DNA of 5,314 nt from an uncultured Chlorobiota bacterium (GTDB taxonomy: Bacteria; Bacteroidota; Bacteroidia; Bacteroidales; JAADGE01), in assembly GCA_947311265.1 (NCBI GenBank), contig CAMZKQ010000003.1:1-5314 (forward strand). Reading direction: 5' to 3'. The notes beneath the pieces were generated by a model. The model worked only from the letters and a program-made list of their open reading frames with translations. It did not search any database and was not told the origin of the DNA. Shown in pieces: positions 1-5,314 of this stretch (positions are counted from its first letter, which is position 1; the number at the start of each line of letters is the position of its first letter). Both the position numbers and the translations under genes were made by a program.

Positions 1-87
1 AGTCTTTTAGCCATATAAACATATTTTTAGTGATTGAGTTGTACTTTATTGAAATAATGTTTTTTGCAAATTGAAGGCTAAAAGACT
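1..87. repeat. 12-bp perfect inverted repeat with 63-base spacer at the window edge
   Basis: The first 12 bases, agtcttttagcc, are the exact reverse complement of bases 76-87, ggctaaaagact. The 63 bases between them are very AT-rich and carry no gene. The pairing stops inward (base 13 does not match base 75), but it could extend outward past base 1, so 12 bp is a lower limit. The right arm lies inside the open frame of the following gene, just after an in-frame TGA at 72-74. It could be the terminal repeats of a very small mobile element, a hairpin, or an assembly fold-back at a contig end. The sequence does not decide between these. Confidence 0.7.
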
Positions 88-533
88 CCACACTTCTAAA
101 ATACGATATTAGTACACCAAACATAAAGATTAGCACCTCTAAATTTGTATTACCCGAAGGTTATACCCCCAACCAAGTAGTAGATATAGCACTCGATGAT
201 GACAAAGAAATTATCTACGTCTTCTATAAAGACAACAAAATATCTGCCGGAAGCATCAATAATTTTTCTAGCCTACGAAAGCCTTACAGCACAAAATACC
301 CTAAAAATTACACCTCAAAAAATATTGTAGCCGTAGATATTGAACAAAGAACAGATAAATTCTTTATCCTATATAATACAGGAAAAGCCTCATCAGGTTC
401 CTCCCATAATTTAACCGAATTTCGTAAGCTATATCAATACAGCCTACCACCAGCATTTAACTTCGACGATATCTTGACATTTAACATTAATGAGAAATCT
501 CAAATAAGTACAATTATCATAAAATATGAATAG
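75..533 (+). CDS. 3' part of a gene for a beta-propeller-like repeat protein; start missing
   Basis: An open frame of 152 codons runs from just after a TGA at 72-74 to the TAG at 531-533. It contains no ATG, GTG or early TTG that could serve as a start, so it is the C-terminal part of a longer or broken gene. The frame looks coding: it is polar and strand-rich with alternating hydrophobic residues (IIYVFY, FFILY). Residues 30-71 align without gaps to residues 79-120 (12 identities in 42, including YT, Y, K, S, GS, N, RK and Y). A third, partial copy starts near residue 125 (proline at 27, 76 and 125; Y/Y/F at 30, 79 and 128). This 49-residue period, with phrases such as LKYDISTP and LYQYSLPP, resembles blades of bacterial beta-propeller repeat proteins. 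That family assignment is inference and the function is unknown. The gene converges on the pullulanase gene with 7 bases between the stop codons, and no GC-rich terminator hairpin is visible there. Confidence 0.6.
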   Translation, partial: RLKDSTLLKYDISTPNIKISTSKFVLPEGYTPNQVVDIALDDDKEIIYVFYKDNKISAGSINNFSSLRKPYSTKYPKNYTSKNIVAVDIEQRTDKFFILYNTGKASSGSSHNLTEFRKLYQYSLPPAFNFDDILTFNINEKSQISTIIIKYE

Positions 534-540
534 CCACTAA

Positions 541-3369
541 TTAAAATTTAGCAAACCCCACAACAGTAACTGCTTGCCCGGCAGCAATAATTTTGCTCCC
601 AGCCATACAACTTTCAGATATTTTACCCTTTGCAGGATTTAAAATTAAATTCCCAGAAAGTTCATTTACAACAATTTGTGCCTTCTCATGCTCAAAATCA
701 AAAGGCACAGAAAACTCAAAAACCTGCTCCGAAGCATTAATAATAACAAGCCACTTTTCAAAATTATAATTTGAGCTTTTGCTCAAAAACTGAGGCTCTA
801 ATGTATTGTCCAACGAAAAAACAATTTGCTGAAAATCATACTCCCTTGGCGGATTAATGTGCCAAAAATTAGTTTGCCCCAAATCTATTTCAGCCTCAAA
901 GTTAGTATCAATCACAAGCGGACTAATTAAATTTACCCCATTGCCAGAATATGCCCCCGGAAAAGCATACCACTGCCCCGGCTGCTTTACCAGCTTAACA
1001 GCCAAATTATTATTTCGCACCCATTTTTGCAAATCAAAAGCATCAATTTCCTCTCTTGAAAAGGTTATTTTAGCAGTTCCCCCTTCATCAAAAGTTAGCC
1101 GGTATGGGTTAGCTATTGGGTTCGGGTTATTTTTATGCACTTCGCCAGCCAAAAAATAAGTCTCGCCAGCTAGCCCATTTTTAAACTTAATTGCAAACTC
1201 CTTTAATTTAGGATTATTAAACGTATTAATGCCAAGCCCCGTAAATTTGCCCATTTCGCCTTTGGGCGAATAAAATTTTAAGCCCTTTTCTAATGCCTTA
1301 GCAGTACTGTAACGAAATGCAGGAATTTCTCGCCTCAATTTTATTAAGTTCGAAACATAAGTAAACATTTCCTGTGTAAGTACCGAAAATTCATTTTTAA
1401 ACCTATCCCAACGGTACATATTTGTATAATCGTTGGCTCTGTACGAATTTTCGTGGAAAAATTTACTGCCGTTTTCGGCATCAGCACAATCGGAAGTAAA
1501 AGTACGCTCAGGGTCTTTTTCATTTTTTGCAGGCGGCTTTGTGCGTAACATTTCATCGCCACCGTGCCAAATTATTTTCCCTTGTGAAAGAAATAAAGAG
1601 GCCGCTGCCAATTTTGCGATACGCAAACGGGCTATGCCAGATTCGTCTTTTTCGAGCAAATTAATTTTATCCCAAAGGGTAAGTCCATCATGAATAGCGA
1701 GGTAATTTAAGTTCTCGGCAGGATTTTTAGCAAACAACGCATAATTTCGATAAAATTCAGCTTGTAAAAATGGTAAATTTTCTTGGTCAAAAGTCCTCAG
1801 ACTACCAGCAATTCCTGCCGCAAGGCGGCTTGCCTCTGCCGTATTTCCCAGTAAAAATCCATCATCGCCCTCCTTGCCACAACTGGCATCTCTAAACACA
1901 TCATTAAAAACGCCAATATTAAAATCTTCCTGTGGAAGATTACTTTTTGTGTATGCTGTACCGTCATCAATATCAGTAAAATCCCAAGCCTCGCCATGCA
2001 AAATTAACCCCTTCGGATTTTTAGGATTATAAGCCGAGCCTACTTTTTGGCGAATTTGTCGCATCGTTTCATGGTCGTGAAACCCCATTAGGTCGAATCT
2101 AAAACCATCTGCACCAAAAACCTCAACATAATAAATTAGACTATCTAGTATAAATTTCCGTACCGATTTTCGGCGACTCTCCAGCGACGAGCCGGCTCCT
2201 GTTCGCTCCGAAATTTTTAAATTCCGATCGAGCCGATAGTAGCAACCGGGAGCTATATTTTCAAAACTTGCGGCAGTATAAGTGTGGTTAAATACGATAT
2301 CAAAAATTATCCCAATCTTGTTTTTATGGAGCTTATTGGCTAAGTCTTGTAATTCAATAATCCGCTTTTGCGGATTTTTTGGCTCAGTAGAGTATCGCCC
2401 TTCGATGGCAAAATAATGGAAGGTATCGTAGCCCCAATTATAATTAGACCGCTCCGCCTCAAACCCAGTAAACACCTGATTTACATCAACTTGTGTATAA
2501 CATTTATTTATAGGCATTAATTGTACATGGGTAATGCCTAGTTTTTTTAGGTAAGGTATTTTCTGCGAAAAACCGGAGTAAGTGCCACTTAAATTAGCCG
2601 CAACTGCGTTGGGCTGAATGGTAAAATCCCTTATGTGTGTTTCGTAGGCAATCATATCGCAAGGGTTTTGCAGAATTGTACTGTTTAAAAACGTTTTTAC
2701 TGGCAAAGGATTTTTTATAATTGCGGCTTTTCCCACCTTATCCTTTTCAGGATTAAAAGCTGCCATTGCTTTTGCATAAGGACAAAGGGCAATTGTTTTT
2801 TCCCCGTAAGCAAAAATTTCGTATTGATAAAGTAGCCCTTCTAAACTCGAAATATTAAGCACTTTTGGATTTAATTCCAATTCAAAAATGCCTTTTCCTT
2901 TTTTTGTAAAAAGCAATTTATTCTTTGTTGTAATGGGATTTTCGTTGGCATCAAAAAGCAAAAGCCTTGCTTTTGCCGCCGGTGGCGACCAAAATTTAAA
3001 GCGTGCATTTTTGCCATTATAATCTAAGCCCAATGGTTGCTCTTCTGAAATATCAAATCCGGTATCCAATATACCGCCTAGTTCGGGGTCTAATATTACT
3101 GCCGAAAATTCGCCATTGATGCTTACTGCATAATTGCACGCCAAATCGAAATCAAATTTTAAGTGGATTTTTTTTAAAGCGTAGCTTACGAAAAATGATT
3201 TTAGTAAGTTTTTATAAAAAGTGTTAGCCTCTTTTTTTTCGTAATTGTATTGATATAGTTTTACTTCGCATTCATTAACTTCTGTTTTTAAATAAATAAT
3301 TACTTTCTGCTCTGAAATTAAGAGGCTATGCGAAATTATTTTTGCTTTGGTGTTTTTAATTTCCATCAT
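541..3369 (-). CDS. pulA: Type I pullulanase-like GH13 debranching enzyme with an enlarged C-terminal domain
   Basis: The product should hydrolyse alpha-1,6 branches of pullulan, starch or glycogen. Counting from the ATG at 3369 (942 residues), about 2-108 is a strand-rich N-terminal domain, about 112-213 a CBM48/isoamylase-N-like module, about 240-678 the GH13 barrel, and the rest the C-terminal beta domain. Visible motifs are YNWGYD (310-315), region I DIVFNH (357-362), region II GFRFDLM with nucleophile D426, region III GEAWD with acid/base E460, and region IV HDGLTLWD with D561, so all three catalytic acids are present. YNWGYD and TLWD point to pullulanase, while HDG recalls isoamylase/GlgX. 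Type I pullulanases are usually about 650-720 residues; much of the excess is an insertion at about 703-846. The frame extends to an ATG at 3435, but that start lies upstream of the promoter at 3423-3451. ATG 3369, or the adjacent 3366, is therefore preferred. No signal peptide is seen from this start, so a cytoplasmic enzyme acting on stored or imported glucan is likely. Isoamylase-type debranching is the main alternative. Confidence 0.88.
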   Translation of the reverse strand: MMEIKNTKAKIISHSLLISEQKVIIYLKTEVNECEVKLYQYNYEKKEANTFYKNLLKSFFVSYALKKIHLKFDFDLACNYAVSINGEFSAVILDPELGGILDTGFDISEEQPLGLDYNGKNARFKFWSPPAAKARLLLFDANENPITTKNKLLFTKKGKGIFELELNPKVLNISSLEGLLYQYEIFAYGEKTIALCPYAKAMAAFNPEKDKVGKAAIIKNPLPVKTFLNSTILQNPCDMIAYETHIRDFTIQPNAVAANLSGTYSGFSQKIPYLKKLGITHVQLMPINKCYTQVDVNQVFTGFEAERSNYNWGYDTFHYFAIEGRYSTEPKNPQKRIIELQDLANKLHKNKIGIIFDIVFNHTYTAASFENIAPGCYYRLDRNLKISERTGAGSSLESRRKSVRKFILDSLIYYVEVFGADGFRFDLMGFHDHETMRQIRQKVGSAYNPKNPKGLILHGEAWDFTDIDDGTAYTKSNLPQEDFNIGVFNDVFRDASCGKEGDDGFLLGNTAEASRLAAGIAGSLRTFDQENLPFLQAEFYRNYALFAKNPAENLNYLAIHDGLTLWDKINLLEKDESGIARLRIAKLAAASLFLSQGKIIWHGGDEMLRTKPPAKNEKDPERTFTSDCADAENGSKFFHENSYRANDYTNMYRWDRFKNEFSVLTQEMFTYVSNLIKLRREIPAFRYSTAKALEKGLKFYSPKGEMGKFTGLGINTFNNPKLKEFAIKFKNGLAGETYFLAGEVHKNNPNPIANPYRLTFDEGGTAKITFSREEIDAFDLQKWVRNNNLAVKLVKQPGQWYAFPGAYSGNGVNLISPLVIDTNFEAEIDLGQTNFWHINPPREYDFQQIVFSLDNTLEPQFLSKSSNYNFEKWLVIINASEQVFEFSVPFDFEHEKAQIVVNELSGNLILNPAKGKISESCMAGSKIIAAGQAVTVVGFAKF

Positions 3370-3422
3370 GCTTTTTTTAGGTGCTTTGCCAAAGATAGTT
3401 TTTTTTATTATAATATAAATTG

Positions 3423-3451
3423 CAAACCTAATCAATAAATTACTACAGCAA
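3423..3451 (-). promoter_or_regulatory. Bacteroidota-type promoter of the pullulanase gene
   Basis: On the minus strand TTG (3451-3449) is followed after 18 bases by TAGGTTTG (3430-3423). This matches the Bacteroidota sigma-A pattern of TTG near -33 and TAnnTTTG near -7. Transcription would start close to 3416, leaving an untranslated leader of about 47 bases before ATG 3369. The -33 element lies just outside the FISUMP relic that follows on the plus strand. It is a single motif match with no experimental support. Confidence 0.5.
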
Positions 3452-3478
3452 TTTGTGTTCCTTATAAAAACTTTTACT

Positions 3479-3618
3479 TTTTATTCAGCAACAGCTAATC
3501 TAGAAAACGAAGTAGAAACAGGGGCAACAATTATGCCATGTACTGTGGAACAGATTTTGGCGAGTACTTAAAAGAAGACGACACCAGCCGCTTTTCGGTA
3601 CGTTGCTTAAGGGATTAA
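3479..3618 (+). pseudogene. Relic of a FISUMP-domain (Fibrobacter succinogenes paralogous domain) protein, frameshifted
   Basis: Read on the plus strand, 3479-3520 gives FYSATANLENEVET in one frame, and 3523-3615 gives GNNYAMYCGTDFGEYL through to FSVRCLRD in another, ending at TAA 3616-3618. The closing FSVRCLRD and the opening YSAT (compare YWSAT or YWSST) are hallmarks of the C-terminal end of the FISUMP domain, found in many Bacteroidota surface or secreted lipoproteins. The two pieces join if one G is added to the GGGG run at 3521-3524. The first frame otherwise stops at TAA 3569-3571, and the second has a TAA at 3496-3498. Only about 46 codons survive, and upstream the frame runs into the pullulanase promoter with no plausible start. 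I read it as the stump of a deleted gene. Its stop overlaps the bioA stop (3615-3617), which is on the opposite strand. A sequencing error could explain the frameshift but not the missing N-terminal part. Confidence 0.65.
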
Positions 3619-4889
3619 TTTCCAGCCACTCTCAGCATTATTTTTGTCAGTTGCGATAGTTCGTTGGGCTGTATTATAAATGGGGGCATTATGTAAATCA
3701 GTTTCCCAAAAGGGCGAATCCAAACCCCTGCCTCAACAAATTCCTTTTGAAGTACTGCCATATTTACGGCAGATTTCATTTCCAAAACGGCTATTGCTCC
3801 TAAAACTCGCACATCTTCTACATTTTTAAAATTTTTGGCTACTTCTAGCTCCTTAGTTAATTGCTTTTGGATATTCTCAATTTTCTGTTTCCAATTTGAA
3901 GAGAGCAAAAGATTTATGCTCGCCAGAGCTACTGCACAAGCCAGAGGATTACCCATAAATGTAGGGCCGTGCATAAATTCTGGCGGATTACCGTTACTTA
4001 TTGTGTTGGCAATTTCGTTGCTTTCTAGCACGGCGGCAAAGCTCATTGTGCCGCCTGTTAGGGCTTTTCCTAGGCACATAATATCGGGTTGGATATTTGC
4101 ATGCTCGCAAGCAAAAAGTTTCCCCGTACGCCCAAAGCCCGTTGCAATTTCGTCGAGTATTAAAAGTACATCGTACTTTTTTGTGAGTTGCCGAACTGCT
4201 TTTAAATACTCGGGAGAATAAAACCGCATTCCGCCTGCTCCTTGTACTATTGGCTCTATAATTAGGGCAGTAATTTCTTGTTGTTTTTCTGTTAGGATAT
4301 TTTCCAATTCAAAAATATCTTTTTTATCCCAAGGTTCATCAAATTTAATTTTGGGAGATGGGGCAAAATATTGAATGGCTATATTGCCTTTAAAAATAGA
4401 GTGCATTCCTGTAACTGGGTCGCAGACCGACATGGCTTTCCAAGTATCGCCATGATAGCCTCCACGTACTGTTAAGAATTTATTTTTTTTTGTTTGTCCT
4501 CTGGCGTACTGATATTGTACTGCTAACTTCATTGCCACTTCAACGGCTACAGAGCCAGAGTCGCAGAAAAAAACCTTTTGCAAAGTTTTAGGGCTTATCT
4601 CTATCAACTTCTGTGCGAGCAAAACCGCTGGTTCGTGGGTCAGCCCTCCGAACATAATGTGTGGCATTTTTTCCAGTTGTTTTTTAATGGCATCTAGCAA
4701 AATGGGGTGGTTGTAGCCATGTATTGCTGCCCACCATGACGATGTGCCATCAACGAGCCGTTGCCCATTTTTAAGGGTGATATATACCCCCTCTGTACTT
4801 TCTGCCAAATATACGGGAAGTGGGTTTATGGTTGATGTATAGGGGTGTCGAATATGGTTTTTATCAAATTCTAAAAGTTGTTTTTCCAT
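3615..4889 (-). CDS. bioA: Adenosylmethionine-8-amino-7-oxononanoate aminotransferase (DAPA synthase)
   Basis: BioA is a cytoplasmic PLP enzyme of biotin synthesis that transfers an amino group, usually from S-adenosylmethionine, to KAPA to give 7,8-diaminopelargonic acid. The 424-residue product is close to the usual length (about 430) and carries the family's active-site set almost in E. coli numbering: Y17 in HPYTS, W52-W53 in GTSSWWAA, the phosphate loop DSGS (110-113), Y145 and D148 in GGYHGDTW, D246 in LDEIATGFGRTG, R254, the PLP lysine K275 in CLGKALTGG, T310 in HGPTFMGNP, and R392 in WIRPFGK. Nothing is missing, so it should be active. W52 and the C-terminal arginine favour BioA over ornithine or GABA aminotransferases. 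The start is the first ATG of the frame and is preceded by A/T-rich sequence with no clear ribosome site. No other biotin gene lies in the window; upstream is a divergent lipoprotein gene and downstream a pseudogene. No BirA-like operator or riboswitch was recognised. Confidence 0.95.
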   Translation of the reverse strand: MEKQLLEFDKNHIRHPYTSTINPLPVYLAESTEGVYITLKNGQRLVDGTSSWWAAIHGYNHPILLDAIKKQLEKMPHIMFGGLTHEPAVLLAQKLIEISPKTLQKVFFCDSGSVAVEVAMKLAVQYQYARGQTKKNKFLTVRGGYHGDTWKAMSVCDPVTGMHSIFKGNIAIQYFAPSPKIKFDEPWDKKDIFELENILTEKQQEITALIIEPIVQGAGGMRFYSPEYLKAVRQLTKKYDVLLILDEIATGFGRTGKLFACEHANIQPDIMCLGKALTGGTMSFAAVLESNEIANTISNGNPPEFMHGPTFMGNPLACAVALASINLLLSSNWKQKIENIQKQLTKELEVAKNFKNVEDVRVLGAIAVLEMKSAVNMAVLQKEFVEAGVWIRPFGKLIYIMPPFIIQPNELSQLTKIMLRVAGN

Positions 4890-5002
4890 TGCTATCTAAA
4901 TTATTGCCTTTTTCAATAGGCTTGTTTTTCTATGCTATTTTGATTTGATAATTCCCAGATAAACTGCTAAATTAGCCGCAAATTTAACTCAATTAAATTC
5001 TA

Positions 5003-5314
5003 ATGATAAAAAAAACTCAAGTATCGCTTAGTACACTTTTATTTTTAACTGTTGTTTTATTGTCGTCTTGTAATTTTTATAAGCCAGTTACACTTGGCGA
5101 TTTTGAAGGTGTAGAGTTGGATAAAATAGATGGCACAGACTTAAATTTGAATATCTTAATTCCTGTAAATAATCCTAACTCCTACCCTATCACAATTTCA
5201 AAGTACGATTTGGATATTAGCCTAAATGGTATAGATATGGGCAAAGCTGTTTCTAACGAAAGCCTTACAATTCCTGCAAATAGTAACGAAACGCACAAAT
5301 TTCCGGCAGCAGTA
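5003..5314 (+). CDS. LEA type 2 family lipoprotein, 3' end beyond the window
   Basis: The first 104 codons of a gene are present; no stop is reached. The N-terminus is a lipoprotein signal: basic MIKK, a hydrophobic stretch (LLFLTVVLL), and the lipobox LSSC with the lipidated cysteine at residue 23. The residues after the cysteine (NFYKP) hold no acidic cluster of the kind reported for surface export in Bacteroidota, so a periplasm-facing lipoprotein is the simpler guess. From about residue 45 the sequence (LNLNILIPVNNPNSYPITIS, then DLDISLNG and LTIPANSNE) fits the LEA type 2 (LEA14-like) beta-sandwich, with its conserved NPN followed by hydrophobic/threonine alternation. The biochemical role of such bacterial proteins is poorly defined. 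The start ATG has an A/T-rich leader and no Shine-Dalgarno motif. The gene is divergent from bioA, with 113 bases between them; I could not identify a convincing promoter for it. Confidence 0.8.
   Translation, partial: MIKKTQVSLSTLLFLTVVLLSSCNFYKPVTLGDFEGVELDKIDGTDLNLNILIPVNNPNSYPITISKYDLDISLNGIDMGKAVSNESLTIPANSNETHKFPAAV

Noticed and set aside
1..87. Calling the edge inverted repeat an insertion sequence or an integron attC site
   Set aside because: There is no transposase, no visible target duplication (the left flank is absent) and no attC core motifs; only the inverted repeat itself is supported.
857..1693. Plus-strand open frames of 70-100 codons (857-1159, 1433-1693) opposite the pullulanase gene
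   Set aside because: They are antisense to a clearly conserved enzyme, have Cys/Ser/Pro-rich compositions typical of complement reading, and show no recognisable domain.
1344..1997. Minus-strand open frames (1344-1562, 1797-1997) inside the pullulanase gene in a shifted frame
   Set aside because: They lie entirely within conserved catalytic coding sequence in another frame and have no recognisable family features.
3588..3597. CCG-CTTT-CGG-like hairpin downstream of bioA as its terminator
   Set aside because: The stem is only 3 bp and no T-run follows on the bioA strand; the bases are explained by the FISUMP relic.
3835..4221. Plus-strand open frame of 128 codons opposite bioA
   Set aside because: It is the complement of the conserved PLP-binding part of BioA; the codons are dictated by bioA and no domain or start signal is seen.
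541..4889. pulA and bioA as one operon
   Set aside because: The leader is about 245 bases, contains a plus-strand pseudogene and a separate promoter match for pulA, and the functions are unrelated.
4917..4924. TAGGCTTG as a promoter element for the lipoprotein gene
   Set aside because: It has one mismatch to TAnnTTTG, and the nearest TTG triplets are 10 or 25 bases away, outside the usual spacing.
4979..4986. TAAATTTG on the minus strand as a -7 element for a bioA promoter
   Set aside because: It fits TAnnTTTG, but no TTG lies 17-21 bases upstream, and such A/T-rich octamers are common here. The bioA promoter remains unidentified.

Overview
The window looks like a small piece of a Bacteroidota chromosome. 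The DNA is visibly AT-rich, and the start codons are preceded by A/T-rich sequence without clear Shine-Dalgarno motifs. A good Bacteroidota-type promoter (TTG, 18 bases, TAGGTTTG) lies in front of the pullulanase gene. There is also a remnant of a protein ending in FSVRCLRD, the typical end of the FISUMP (Fibrobacter succinogenes paralogous) domain that is common in this phylum. The genus cannot be read from the sequence.

Layout, left to right: (1) A 12-bp perfect inverted repeat (1-12 and 76-87) sits at the extreme left edge. It is followed by the 3' part of a plus-strand gene (75-533) with no usable start codon; its product carries a 49-residue repeat resembling beta-propeller blades. (2) A large minus-strand gene (541-3369) encodes a type I pullulanase-like debranching enzyme of about 942 residues, with its catalytic residues intact and an unusual insertion of about 140 residues in the C-terminal domain. 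It converges on gene 1 with 7 bases between the stop codons. (3) The gap 3370-3614 holds the pullulanase promoter and a frameshifted plus-strand relic of a FISUMP-domain gene (about 3479-3618), whose stop overlaps the stop of bioA. (4) bioA (3615-4889, minus) encodes a complete DAPA aminotransferase of biotin synthesis. (5) After a 113-base divergent gap, a plus-strand lipoprotein gene with an LEA type 2 domain starts at 5003 and runs off the right edge.

The genes do not form a pathway together: alpha-glucan debranching, biotin synthesis and an envelope lipoprotein are unrelated jobs. pulA and bioA share a strand, but the relic and a separate pulA promoter lie between them, so they are probably transcribed independently. 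I see no tRNA, rRNA, CRISPR array, transposase or defence system. The points most worth a second look are the FISUMP relic, the pullulanase insertion with its mixed pullulanase/isoamylase motifs, and the edge inverted repeat abutting a gene that has no start.
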